Below are positions 1-8,178 of a DNA stretch of 64,000 bases, one piece after another. The notes beneath the pieces are model-generated. The model did no database searches. It saw nothing but the letters and a program-made list of their open reading frames with translations, and was not told the DNA's origin. Each line of letters opens with the position of its first letter. Position 1 is the stretch's first letter. Source of the stretch: Alphaproteobacteria bacterium SO-S41 (GTDB lineage Bacteria; Pseudomonadota; Alphaproteobacteria; Micropepsales; Micropepsaceae). The stretch is from positions 62,001 through 126,000 of the forward strand of contig AP024629.1 in the NCBI GenBank assembly GCA_019670725.1, read 5' to 3'. The position numbers and the translations under genes were made by a program.

Positions 1-1404
1 ATCGAGGCCGGCGGTCTTGAGCTGGCGCGCGAAACGTTCGGCCTGCGCGCCATGGTCGATCAGGTGATCGAACTGCTGGCGATCCGCGCCTATCAGAAAT
101 CGATCGACATCGCCGCCAGCGTCGATGCCGATGTGCCCGAGGCGCTGCTGGGCGACGAGCAACGCCTGCGCCAGATCCTGCTGAACCTCGCGGGCAATGC
201 GATCAAGTTCACCGAGACCGGCGGCGTCACCATCCGCGTCTCGCGCGTCGCCGGCGGCCAGGAGGCCAACGGCCGCGGCGTGCTGCAATTGCGCTTCGAG
301 ATCGAGGATACCGGCATCGGCATTCCCGACGAAGCGAAGACCCGCATCTTCGGCCATTTCGAGCAGGCGGACTCCACCCACAGCCGCAAGTTCGGCGGCA
401 CCGGCCTTGGCCTTGCGATCTCCAAGAAGATCGTCGAAGCGATGGGCGGCGATATCGGGGTCACCGGCGCGTTCGGCGGCGGCAGCGTCTTCTGGTTCAC
501 CGCGACATTGGTGCCCAACCGCCTGATCGAACTGCCGCCGCCGCCGCCGAACCTCGCCGGCAAGCGCGTCATCCTCGTCAGCTCGTCCCCCATTCTCCGC
601 GAGACGCTGGCGGAACGCCTTCGCCAGAGCGGCGCGGACGTCCAGAGCGTCCCTTCAGCTGCCGAAGCCTCGGTCTCGCTGATGGCCGCGCGCACGGATG
701 CGGTGCTGGTCGACGTCACGCTCGCCGAGGGCGACGCGGAACACCATCTGCCGGCGCTCAAGAGCTGGCTGCCGGACGACGCGGCGCTGATCGCGCTGGT
801 GCCGCCGACGCAGCGCGGGCGTATCCCCTCGCTCCGCGCCGCGGGCGCCACCGGCTATCACATCACGCCGATCCGGCACGGCCGGCTGGAGCGCCGCCTC
901 GCCGCGGCGTTCGGCGGCCTGTCGCTGGATGAGGGCAAGCCGGCGCCGGAAGCCCCGGCTTTGGCGGTCGCGCCTGCGAAAGACACCGATACGCGCGGCA
1001 ACGGCGTGCATATCCTGGTCGCCGAGGATAACGAGATCAACACGCTGCTGACCGTCTCGCTGATCAAGCGCATGGGCCACAATGTGGATTCGGTGCGTGA
1101 CGGCGCCGAGGCGCTGGCGGCGCTGGAGTCGAAGCCCGACTATGATCTGATCCTGATGGACGTTCACATGCCCGGCGTCGACGGCATCGAGGCGACAAGG
1201 CGTATTCGCGAGCAGGAAAAGAAACGCTCGGTCGCCGAACGCAATCGCATGCCGATCATCGCGCTGACCGCCAGCGTCATGGACGAGGACCGCCAGAACT
1301 GTCGCGCGGCTGGCATGGACGACTTCCTGACCAAGCCGCTGGACCCGAACGCCCTGACCGCGGCGATCGCGCGCTGGACGCGGGCACGGGCACGCGCGGC
1401 CTAG
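1..1404 (+). CDS. Hybrid sensor histidine kinase, C-terminal part (5' end outside window)
   Basis: The reading frame is open from base 1, so the N-terminal sensor and most of the dimerisation domain lie upstream. What is visible is the end of the HisKA region (IEAGGLEL, which fits the usual K-I-E-A-G-x-L-x-L), then a HATPase domain. That domain has its N box at LLNLAGNAIKFTETG, its G1 box at DTGIGIP and its G2 box at GGTGLGLAISKKIVE. A degenerate receiver-like segment follows. The final canonical receiver domain has the acidic pair in VAEDNEIN, the phospho-acceptor Asp in LILMDVHMPG and the conserved Lys in LTKPLDP. By family this is a cytoplasmic or membrane-anchored phosphorelay kinase; the signal it senses cannot be inferred. 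It ends on a CTAG shared with the convergent permease gene. Confidence 0.93.
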   Translation: MEAGGLELARETFGLRAMVDQVIELLAIRAYQKSIDIAASVDADVPEALLGDEQRLRQILLNLAGNAIKFTETGGVTIRVSRVAGGQEANGRGVLQLRFEIEDTGIGIPDEAKTRIFGHFEQADSTHSRKFGGTGLGLAISKKIVEAMGGDIGVTGAFGGGSVFWFTATLVPNRLIELPPPPPNLAGKRVILVSSSPILRETLAERLRQSGADVQSVPSAAEASVSLMAARTDAVLVDVTLAEGDAEHHLPALKSWLPDDAALIALVPPTQRGRIPSLRAAGATGYHITPIRHGRLERRLAAAFGGLSLDEGKPAPEAPALAVAPAKDTDTRGNGVHILVAEDNEINTLLTVSLIKRMGHNVDSVRDGAEALAALESKPDYDLILMDVHMPGVDGIEATRRIREQEKKRSVAERNRMPIIALTASVMDEDRQNCRAAGMDDFLTKPLDPNALTAAIARWTRARARAA

Positions 1405-3083
1405 CTGGTCTTAGCGGCCCGCGCGACGCGCACCCACTCAGCGATGCAGGCGAGCACTGCGACCACTCCCAGCAGCGCCGCGAACCGGAACACCGCGCCA
1501 TAGCCATAGGTTTCGATCGCCTCACCCAGCGCGCCACGCCCAAGGGTGCCGACCAGCAAGGTCAATGAGGTAAAGACCGCGAACTGCACCGCGCCGTGCA
1601 TCCGGCTGGCCAGACTCGAAAGGTAGGCGACGAAGGCGGCGCCCGCGAAGCCGGCAGCCAAATTCTCGCCGGTGATCGCCGTCATCAGCCGCGCCATGCG
1701 CAGGTCGAGGCCGCCCCACTCGAAGACCGCATGGAGGCCGGTGAAGTTCAGCACGGCATCGATCCCTGCGGACCCGTCGGCGAGATCGGCGAACAACAGA
1801 TTGCTTGCGGCAGCCAGAATCGCACCGAGCGTGAGGCTGGCCATCCGCCCGAGCTTCACGAGCGCCCACGCGCCCAGCGCGATGCCCGCAATCGTCATGA
1901 TGACGCCGAAGGTCTTGGACGCCAGCGCCACCTCAGTATTCGTGTACTTCATCTCGCCCAAATAAAAGGGGAAGGCGAAAGGTCCCCAGATCGAATCCGT
2001 GATGCGGTAGGTGAGGATCAGGATGAGCACCAGGATCGCCGCGAAACCGAGCCGCGCCATCAACTCCACGAACGGCGAGACGATGCCGGCATAAAGCCGG
2101 TCGGCACGTCCGGCGTGCTGGCCTTCCGCTGCCGTCGCTGGGCGCTGCGCGATCCATGCCGCCAGCCCGCATGGGAGAATGACCGTCGCGATGACAATCA
2201 CAGGCCCCCAGAAAGCGGTGAAGTCGGACGCTTTGACGAGCAGTCTACTCGCACGAAGCAGATCGCAAATGCCCGTACACGCGGCGAGTTCCGCTGGCGA
2301 CACCGGCACCTTCATGGTCAGCGAAATCACCATGAAGGCAATGAGGAGCGCAGCGGCCACAAGCCACGCCGTCATGATGAGGCTGACCACATTGCGACGG
2401 ATCGCCGGCGTGGTGCGCCGGTCCGTGGCAAGCGACGCGGCAGTCACGGCCGGTACGACCGGCTCAGGCGCAGCAAGGGATGCCAGAATGGCGAGCCCCA
2501 TGACCACCGCACCGATCGCGTAGACACCATTCCACGCCATCGTGTCGGCGAGCAGCAGTGCGCCCGCGCCGCCGACCAGCGTCGCGGTGCGATAGCCGAA
2601 CTGGTAGATCGCCGACATCAGATCGATCGGCGCATCAGCCCCTGCGACCTCGATGCGCCAGGCATCGATTGCCATGTCCTGGGTCGCCGAGGCGAAAGCT
2701 GCCACCGCTGCGGCAACCGCCATGACACCGAGGCCCGTCGCAGGGTCGCTAGTGGCAATCACCGCGATCGCACCCGCCATCACGACCTGGCAAAGCACCA
2801 TCCAGCCGCGCCGCCGGCCCAGCGCTTTCAGCCCCGGAGGGGCGGTATTCACCGCCGGCGACCAAAGGAACTTGAAAGCGTAGGCAAGCCCAATCCACGA
2901 CAGGATGCCGATGGTCGCAAGATCTACCTTGGCAGCCGCAAACCAGGCATTCAGGGTTCCGATCAGCAGGACGTTGGGAAATCCGGCCGCGAAGCCGAGA
3001 GCAAGCATGATCGACGTCTTGCGCCCGCCGAGAACCGCCCGCGCGCGGCTCATCGTTGTCGAGGAAGCCTCGTCCACAGCCAT
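1401..3083 (-). CDS. ampG: AmpG-like major facilitator permease (muropeptide uptake)
   Basis: This 560-residue polytopic membrane protein opens with a hydrophobic segment carrying the AmpG-like G-F-x-x-G-x-P pattern (GFAAGFPNVLLIGTLNAWF). Further AmpG-like motifs are IGLAYAFKFLWSPAV and the hallmark SATQDMAIDAWR in the fourth to fifth helix region. AmpG imports anhydro-muropeptides released by wall turnover for recycling. The protein is longer than the E. coli homologue (about 490 residues), with extra hydrophilic sequence near the middle. A second ATG ten codons in (at 3053) is an alternative start. The gene stands alone, convergent with the sensor kinase. Substrate assignment is by family only; no ampD or beta-lactamase gene is nearby. 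Confidence 0.8.
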   Translation of the reverse strand: MAVDEASSTTMSRARAVLGGRKTSIMLALGFAAGFPNVLLIGTLNAWFAAAKVDLATIGILSWIGLAYAFKFLWSPAVNTAPPGLKALGRRRGWMVLCQVVMAGAIAVIATSDPATGLGVMAVAAAVAAFASATQDMAIDAWRIEVAGADAPIDLMSAIYQFGYRTATLVGGAGALLLADTMAWNGVYAIGAVVMGLAILASLAAPEPVVPAVTAASLATDRRTTPAIRRNVVSLIMTAWLVAAALLIAFMVISLTMKVPVSPAELAACTGICDLLRASRLLVKASDFTAFWGPVIVIATVILPCGLAAWIAQRPATAAEGQHAGRADRLYAGIVSPFVELMARLGFAAILVLILILTYRITDSIWGPFAFPFYLGEMKYTNTEVALASKTFGVIMTIAGIALGAWALVKLGRMASLTLGAILAAASNLLFADLADGSAGIDAVLNFTGLHAVFEWGGLDLRMARLMTAITGENLAAGFAGAAFVAYLSSLASRMHGAVQFAVFTSLTLLVGTLGRGALGEAIETYGYGAVFRFAALLGVVAVLACIAEWVRVARAAKTS

Positions 3084-3242
3084 GTCGTTGCGCCCCCGCA
3101 GCGCCGAAATCCGCGCCGAATCGTGATCCCGACCATGGCGCGCGGCTCGTCATGCGTCCAGCACCGCCGAGGCGGCGAGGTGTTTGAACGCCCCGCTCTT
3201 ATCGACTAGCATCGGACTTGCCTGAAACGTTACGAAGAGCGG

Positions 3243-4073
3243 ATGACCGCCACCCCTGCCAGCGGAGATGTACTGGACGCCCAGACCACGGATCGTGCGG
3301 TTCTCGCCCGCTCCGGCGCTCTGGAGGCTCGGCTTGCGCGGACCCCGGCTGAGATCGAGGCGGCGCAGCGTCTGCGCTATGAGGTTTTCTACGACGAGAT
3401 GGGCGCACTGCCGACGCCGGAAATGGCGGCGCGCGGGCTGGACTTCGACCGCTATGACCCGGTCTGCGACCATCTCTTGGTGTTCGACCACGAGGCGGGC
3501 GGCGCGGTCGTCGGCTGCTATCGCCTGCTGAAGCGCGACGTGGCGGAGGCGAACGGCGGCTTCTACAGCGCGGGCGAATACGATCTGGAACCGCTGCTGG
3601 CGGGGTCCCCGGCCGGCTTCAAGTTCCTGGAGCTCGGGCGCAGCTGCGTTGCCAAGGACTACCGCTCAAGCGTCGTGATGCAGTTCATGTGGCGCGGGCT
3701 CATCACCTATCTCATTCGCAACGAGATCGACCTGATGTTCGGCTGTGCCTCGTTGCCCGGCATTGATCCCGAGACGATGAAGCTCGAGCTCGCCTATATG
3801 CACCACTTCCACAGCGTCCCCCCCGAGCTGCCGCAGGTGCGCGCGCTGCCCGCGCGCTACGTCGATATGAACCTGATGGCCAAGGACGAGATCAATACCC
3901 AGGAGGCGCTGCGCGAGCTGCCGCCGCTGGTAAAAGGCTATATCCGCTTCGGCACCTATATCGGCAACGGCGCGGTGATCGACCACCAGTTCAACACGAC
4001 CGACGTCTTCATCTATTTTCCGATCGCGCGCATGGACAAGCGGCTGCGCGCCTTCTTGACGCGACAGCGCTGA
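3243..4073 (+). CDS. olsB: L-ornithine N(alpha)-acyltransferase, OlsB type
   Basis: This 276-residue protein of the GNAT-related acyltransferase family transfers a 3-hydroxyacyl group from acyl carrier protein to ornithine, giving lyso-ornithine lipid. Recognisable OlsB features are AAQRLRYEVFYDEMGA near residue 40, VCDHLLVFD, FLELGRSCVAKDYR near residue 125, LMFGCASLPG, and the C-terminal LPPLVKGYIRFG followed by DHQFNTTDVFIYF. Length and motif order match rhizobial OlsB. The second enzyme, OlsA, is not adjacent; the PlsC-family gene at 31350 is the only candidate in the window. About 160 bases with no gene separate it from the divergent permease and should hold both promoters. Confidence 0.88.
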   Translation: MTATPASGDVLDAQTTDRAVLARSGALEARLARTPAEIEAAQRLRYEVFYDEMGALPTPEMAARGLDFDRYDPVCDHLLVFDHEAGGAVVGCYRLLKRDVAEANGGFYSAGEYDLEPLLAGSPAGFKFLELGRSCVAKDYRSSVVMQFMWRGLITYLIRNEIDLMFGCASLPGIDPETMKLELAYMHHFHSVPPELPQVRALPARYVDMNLMAKDEINTQEALRELPPLVKGYIRFGTYIGNGAVIDHQFNTTDVFIYFPIARMDKRLRAFLTRQR

Positions 4074-4084
4074 ATAGCTCTACC

Positions 4085-4112
4085 TGTCATGCCTGCGAAG
4101 GCAGGCATCCAT
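4085..4112. repeat. REP-like hairpin (family 1, single copy)
   Basis: Between two convergent genes, 4089-4096 (ATGCCTGC) pairs perfectly with 4101-4108 around a GAAG loop. The flanking TGTC and CCATGA match the longer repeats at 7211, 23242 and 59266. This copy has a single half rather than an inverted pair. It may also act as a weak bidirectional terminator for olsB and mtnC. Confidence 0.75.
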
Positions 4113-4145
4113 GATCCAACCGCGGTGCTTGCTGCATGGATTGCT

Positions 4146-4844
4146 CTAGGCGAGCTGTTGCTCCACGACCGTGAAATCCGCAGCGACCCGCAGGCCGGAA
4201 TCCTCCACCTGCGACGTGCCGGGCGCGAGGTTGCGGTCGATGCGGACGGTCTTGAGGCCAGCGGCCAACGCCGCTTCGTTCTCGCGCGGAAGATCGGAAA
4301 GAAACAGGATGTCGGCGGGCGCGTGGCCGATCTCGGCGGCGATCTTCGTATAGGACGCCGCCTCCATCTTCGGACCCGTGCGGGTGTCGAAATAGGCATC
4401 GAAGAGCGGCGTCAGATCGCCGTCCTGCGAATACTTGTAGAGCAGGACCTGCGCCTCGACCGAGCCGGAGGAATAGACATCGAGGCGAAGACCGCGCGCC
4501 TTCCAGGCCCGCATCGCCGCGACGGCATCGGGATAAACGGGCGAGCGGATCGCGCCGCTTTCATAGCCCTGGCGCCAGACCTTGCCCTGCAGCGTCTTCA
4601 GCGGCGTCGCCTTGCGGTCGGCCTTGATCCAGCCCAGCAGAACGTCGATCGCTTCGTCGGTGGAGAGCGCGCGGCCTTCGAGCTCAGCAGTTTCCTTCAA
4701 CGCACCAGCGATCTCGGGATCGGCGGCGTTGGCACGAACGAAATCGGCAAGCCGCGCGGCGGCATAGGGGAACAGCGTTTTGGCGACGAAGGAGATCGGC
4801 GCCGTCGTGCCTTCGATATCGAGCAGAACGGCGCGGATGGTCAT
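4146..4844 (-). CDS. mtnC: Acireductone synthase (enolase-phosphatase E1), methionine salvage
   Basis: This 232-residue HAD-superfamily enzyme enolises and dephosphorylates 2,3-diketo-5-methylthiopentyl-1-phosphate to acireductone. The start is taken at MTIRAVLLDIEGTT because it creates a 4-bp ATGA overlap with mtnD and places HAD motif I (LLDIEGTT) at the N-terminus, as in the family. SSGSVEAQ (motif II) and the acidic motif around FLSDLPRENEAAL (motif III/IV) follow. FVAKTLFPYA is also typical of MtnC. It is the last gene of a three-gene operon (mtnB-mtnD-mtnC). Confidence 0.93.
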   Translation of the reverse strand: MTIRAVLLDIEGTTAPISFVAKTLFPYAAARLADFVRANAADPEIAGALKETAELEGRALSTDEAIDVLLGWIKADRKATPLKTLQGKVWRQGYESGAIRSPVYPDAVAAMRAWKARGLRLDVYSSGSVEAQVLLYKYSQDGDLTPLFDAYFDTRTGPKMEAASYTKIAAEIGHAPADILFLSDLPRENEAALAAGLKTVRIDRNLAPGTSQVEDSGLRVAADFTVVEQQLA

Positions 4845-5404
4845 GCCGCAGCAGTCAGCGGGTTGACGAATTCGGGGAACTGCTTGGCGATCTCGTCGCC
4901 GGTGAATTTCGCGACCCAGCCGTCGGGCGTGGTGAAGAGGCGGATGGCGGCGAAGAGCGGCTTGTCGCCGGCATCGAACCAATGCGTCGTGTTCTTCGGC
5001 ACCGAGATGAGGTCGCCGGCCGCGCAGACCGTGCGATAGACCTTGCCGCCGACGCGCAGATAGAACGCGCCCTGCCCTTCGACGAAGAAGCGGACTTCGT
5101 CGTCCTCGTGGATATGCTCGGCGAGGAACCTGGCGCGCATCGCGGCGCGGTCGGGATGGTCGGGCTTCATGCGCACGACATCGACGGACTGATAGCCGTG
5201 CGCGTTCGAAAGCCGCGCGACATCGGCCTTGTAGGCCTCGAGCACTGCGGCCTGATCGGCGCCTTCGTTCAGCTGCACGCCGGCGTTCCAGCGCTCGAAG
5301 ACGACGCCGATCTTGCTGAGCTCGTCCGCGATGCGGTCAGGGTCGGTCGCAACGACGAGGCGATCCCGGGGGTCGGCGTCGGGGGTGATGATGAGCTCGC
5401 TCAT
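4841..5404 (-). CDS. mtnD: Acireductone dioxygenase (ARD/ARD'), methionine salvage
   Basis: This 187-residue cupin oxidises acireductone with O2 to 4-methylthio-2-oxobutyrate plus formate (iron form) or to off-pathway products including CO (nickel form). The metal ligands are visible as two His and a Glu in HIHEDDEVRFFVEG (the H-x-H-x3-E signature), with the distal His in PKNTTHWFDAG. The start at MSELIIT is chosen because its ATG overlaps the mtnB stop as ATGA, and upstream codons look non-coding in this frame. Translation is probably coupled at both ends. Which metal is used cannot be told from sequence. Confidence 0.95.
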   Translation of the reverse strand: MSELIITPDADPRDRLVVATDPDRIADELSKIGVVFERWNAGVQLNEGADQAAVLEAYKADVARLSNAHGYQSVDVVRMKPDHPDRAAMRARFLAEHIHEDDEVRFFVEGQGAFYLRVGGKVYRTVCAAGDLISVPKNTTHWFDAGDKPLFAAIRLFTTPDGWVAKFTGDEIAKQFPEFVNPLTAAA

Positions 5405-6042
5405 GCGCGGCGCTCCTCTTCCAAAGTGAGATCCAACAGATGGGCGTAGGCTTCGAGGTGACGGCGCGTCTCGCGCAGATCCTTGCCCCAAGCATAGATG
5501 CCGTGGCCCGCGATGAGATAGCCGAAAACCGGGCCGCTCCAATCCTTCATCGCTTCAGAGACCCTTAAGCCGAGGCGGCGCGTGTCCTGATCGTTGGCGA
5601 AGATGGGAAGTTCGATCGTGCTTTCATGCGTGGTGATGCCGCGGATCGCCTTCTGCATCTCCCAGCCTTCGAGCACGATCTTGCCCTGGCTGAGATGGCG
5701 GCGCGAGAGCACCACGGCCGAGACCGGATGGGCATGCGCGACGGCGCCGATCGAGGGATCGTCCTTGTAGAGCTGAAGATGCAGCGGGCCCTCCGCCGAC
5801 AGGCGCGGATGCGGCGTGCCGGTCAGGTTCTCCTCGATGTCGCAGATGATGACGTTCGCTTCCGAGGTCTCGCCCTTGTCGCCGCCAGTCGCGGTGCAGG
5901 CGGCGCGGGCGAGGTCGATGCGCGCCGAGAAATTCCCGGCGGTCGCGGGCACCCAACCCTTCGCGCCGCACCAGCGGGCGAGCGCGATCACCGCCTGGAC
6001 GGCGTCGGGTTCGGTGAGGGCGGGAAAGACCGGAGCGTTCAT
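5401..6042 (-). CDS. mtnB: Methylthioribulose-1-phosphate dehydratase
   Basis: This 213-residue class II aldolase/adducin-fold zinc enzyme dehydrates methylthioribulose-1-phosphate in the methionine salvage pathway. Visible features are RWCGAKGWVPATAGNFSARI near residue 20, the metal-binding HAHPVSAVVLSR near residue 105 and the C-terminal GHGIYAWGKDLRETRRHLE with the third His. The start at MNAPVFPAL leaves the upstream region for a promoter. It is first in the operon and couples to mtnD by a 4-bp overlap. The isomerase (mtnA), the kinase or phosphorylase step and the transaminase are not in this window, so only the middle of the pathway is encoded here. Confidence 0.93.
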   Translation of the reverse strand: MNAPVFPALTEPDAVQAVIALARWCGAKGWVPATAGNFSARIDLARAACTATGGDKGETSEANVIICDIEENLTGTPHPRLSAEGPLHLQLYKDDPSIGAVAHAHPVSAVVLSRRHLSQGKIVLEGWEMQKAIRGITTHESTIELPIFANDQDTRRLGLRVSEAMKDWSGPVFGYLIAGHGIYAWGKDLRETRRHLEAYAHLLDLTLEEERRA

Positions 6043-6248
6043 GGGGGCGTTATATGGGGTGCAGCGCCGGAGGGGAAAGAGCGACAGATTATTTCGCGAG
6101 ATTGGAGAAAAGCATCTTCGTCTGTCATCCCCGTGACAGGGCGAGGTGTAGGGTCCGCCAGAAGTACGTTTTTTATGCAGTTGCGTGCGCCGCGGGGCTA
6201 ACGAAATCAACATGTTAGCCGGTTATGATGTGCGCTTAGCGTGGCTGT

Positions 6249-6323
6249 TGGCCTGTAGCTCAGTGTCAGAGCGGACCCTAGATTGGGGTCAGGTCGCAGG
6301 TTCAAGTCCTGCCAGGCCCACCA
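6249..6323 (+). tRNA. tRNA with isoleucine-like acceptor stem and abnormal anticodon loop
   Basis: A full cloverleaf with encoded CCA can be drawn. Acceptor 6250-6255 (GGCCTG) pairs with 6313-6318, but position 1 (T6249) faces C6319. The D stem is GCTC/GAGC (6258-6261/6269-6272), the anticodon stem GACCC/GGGTC (6274-6278/6286-6290), the variable loop AGGTC, and the T stem GCAGG/CCTGC with loop TTCAAGT. Discriminator A and CCA follow. The anticodon loop reads TAGATTG, which puts GAT (Ile) at 34-36 but has A instead of the invariant T at 33 and T at 37. The D loop is AGTGTCA, lacking the usual GG. All stems are intact, so it may be expressed, but it could be a decayed tRNA-Ile copy. The next gene ends three bases downstream. 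Confidence 0.55.
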
Positions 6324-6326
6324 CGT

Positions 6327-7076
6327 TTAGCCCACCAGCAGCCAGACGCCCTGTACGATCGAGATCGTACCGACGACCAGCACGATGCGGCGGGTCCAGA
6401 GGCGGAAGCCGGCGTTGGACAGCTTTTCCAGGATCGGGCCGGCGAGGGTTGTGCCGATGATCGCGGCTGAAATGGCGGCGCCGTAGACATCCCAGCCGAG
6501 CGTCGTGTTGCCGCTGAGGATCGCCGCGTAATAGCCGATCTTCAGCGTGTGGCTGAGCGCCTGGGTCGTCGCCTTGGTGGCGACGACGGCGCGGCGGTCC
6601 ATGGTCACCGAGCGGACGAAGAAGGTATCGAGCAGCGGCCCGGCGACGCCTGCCAGCAATTGCGTGCCCGCGACGAGGAAGCCGCACAGCACGGCATGCG
6701 ACGAGCGGGAGGCATCGAGTTTCACGGAGTCAGGCAGCGACAGCGCGATCCACGGCACGAGACCGAGCAGGATGAGCGCGGTCGCCTTGTCCGGCACATA
6801 GGCGATGGCGAGCGGCAGCGCGATCGCCGGCAAGGCACCGACCGTGTAGAGCCCGACGATCCGCCAATCGATCCACTTGCGCCACAGTACGGCCCGCCAG
6901 CCGTTCGAGAAGAACTGCGTGATCCCGTGCAGCACCATGGCCGGCGCCACCGCGAGGAACTGGGCGAGGATCAGCATCAGGATCAGCCCGCCGGCCATGC
7001 CGAAAATGCCCGACACGATCGAGGTGAAGATCACCGCGATGAAGAGCAGGAGGCTGAGCGGGAGGACGGCTAGCAT
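6327..7076 (-). CDS. TauE/SafE-family membrane permease
   Basis: This 249-residue protein has about eight hydrophobic segments and the family pattern at the N-terminus (SIVSGIFGMAGGLILMLIL) with a repeat-like second half (FLVAGTQLLAGVAGPLLDTFFV). Members of the family (formerly DUF81) are proposed exporters of sulfite, sulfoacetate or other small organosulfur or carboxylate anions. Nothing beside it reveals the substrate. It is divergent from the LysR-type regulator at 7306, with a REP pair and a shared promoter region between them, so control by that regulator is possible but not shown. Confidence 0.75.
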   Translation of the reverse strand: MLAVLPLSLLLFIAVIFTSIVSGIFGMAGGLILMLILAQFLAVAPAMVLHGITQFFSNGWRAVLWRKWIDWRIVGLYTVGALPAIALPLAIAYVPDKATALILLGLVPWIALSLPDSVKLDASRSSHAVLCGFLVAGTQLLAGVAGPLLDTFFVRSVTMDRRAVVATKATTQALSHTLKIGYYAAILSGNTTLGWDVYGAAISAAIIGTTLAGPILEKLSNAGFRLWTRRIVLVVGTISIVQGVWLLVG

Positions 7077-7210
7077 AGCGAATCCTTAGAACATGGCGGC
7101 GCAATACGCCGGAATGCCCGCGATTGCGCGCAGAGCTTTGCGAGGGTTAGACTCAGGAAAGTTGAGGGTATTCGCCGCTCATGGCCACTGCATACGATTC
7201 GATTCCATCC

Positions 7211-7277
7211 TGTCATGCCCGCGCAGGCGGGCATCCAGGATGCGCGCGGCTGGATGCCCGCCTGCGCGGGCATGACA
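7211..7277. repeat. REP-like inverted pair (family 1)
   Basis: The 28-base arm 7211-7238 is exactly the reverse complement of 7250-7277, with an 11-base spacer. Each arm also contains an internal hairpin (ATGCCCGC...GCGGGCAT). The outer ends are TGTCA/TGACA. The same element recurs at 4085, 23242 and 59266, always between genes. It lies 28 bases before the LysR-type gene start. Confidence 0.9.
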
Positions 7278-7305
7278 GTGAAGGTGAACGTAACAGGAAG
7301 GCGCC

Positions 7306-8178
7306 ATGACCCTGCCCCCGCTGAATGGCCTGCGTGCCTTCGAGGCGGCGGCGCGGACCGGGAGCTATGTCGCGGCCGCCGAGGAGCTGCACGTTTCGCC
7401 GTCGGCGATCAGCCGTCTCGTGAAGCTGCTGGAGGGACGGCTGGGCGTCGCGCTGTTCGTTCGCCGGGCGAACGGGCTCATCCTCACCGATCAGGGCGCG
7501 GCGTATCTGGCGGACCTCACCGCCGCCTTCGCGCGCATCGTCCAGGCGACCGAGCGGCTGCGCGGGGCGGGCCCAAGCGCCCTGGTGGTCGGGGCCGGGC
7601 CGACGCTGGCGATGCGCTGGCTGATCCCGCGTCTGCCCGCCTTCAACGCGGCCTATCCCGAGATCGACGTGCGCCTCTCGACCTCGGTCGCGGGGGCGGA
7701 GCCGATGCGGCCGGACTGGCACGCCGCGATCCGGCTGGGCAGCGGAGCTTGGCCCGGCCTCTCGGCGCATTTCCTCTTCACCGCCGATCTTTTCCCGGTC
7801 TGTGCGCCGAAGGTGGCGGCACGGCTGACCGCGCTCGCCGATTTGGCCAAGGTCGCCATCCTGCAGGCCGCCAGCGCGCCGGAGGACTGGCCGCAATGGC
7901 TGAGCGCGGCGGGCATCGAGGGCGCCGTGAACCTGCGCCGGGCGCAGTCGTTCGACTATCCCGCCTTCGCGCTGCAGGCGGCGCTCGACGGGCTGGGCGT
8001 CGCGATGGCGCGGGCGCCGTTCGTGAAGGACGATCTCGCGGCCGGACGACTGGTCAGGCCCTTCGAACTCGCCGTGCCGAACGGGCGGGGCTGGTATTTC
8101 GTGCATCGCCCGACGGCCGAGCAGGACGCCTCGCTGGCCGCGTTCCGCGACTGGGTGGTCGCGGCGGCGAAGGACTAG
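7306..8178 (+). CDS. LysR-type transcriptional regulator, GcvA-like
   Basis: This 290-residue protein has an N-terminal winged helix-turn-helix (residues about 6-65: PPLNGLRAFEAAARTGSYVA, AAEELHVSPSAISRLVKLLE, LGVALFVRRANGLILTDQG) and a periplasmic-binding-protein-like effector domain. The spacing and the LNGLRAFEAAAR opening match the GcvA/AmpR-like branch. It is divergent from the TauE-like permease, the classical arrangement for a LysR target, although the REP pair lies in the shared region. Its stop codon overlaps the convergent iron-permease-family gene through a shared CTAG. The inducer is unknown. Confidence 0.88.
   Translation: MTLPPLNGLRAFEAAARTGSYVAAAEELHVSPSAISRLVKLLEGRLGVALFVRRANGLILTDQGAAYLADLTAAFARIVQATERLRGAGPSALVVGAGPTLAMRWLIPRLPAFNAAYPEIDVRLSTSVAGAEPMRPDWHAAIRLGSGAWPGLSAHFLFTADLFPVCAPKVAARLTALADLAKVAILQAASAPEDWPQWLSAAGIEGAVNLRRAQSFDYPAFALQAALDGLGVAMARAPFVKDDLAAGRLVRPFELAVPNGRGWYFVHRPTAEQDASLAAFRDWVVAAAKD

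Noticed and set aside
6289-6687. Minus-strand frame ending in GLAGLEPAT
   Set aside because: Its C-terminus is the reverse complement of the tRNA and the rest overlaps the TauE-like gene; this peptide is a well-known misannotation signature.
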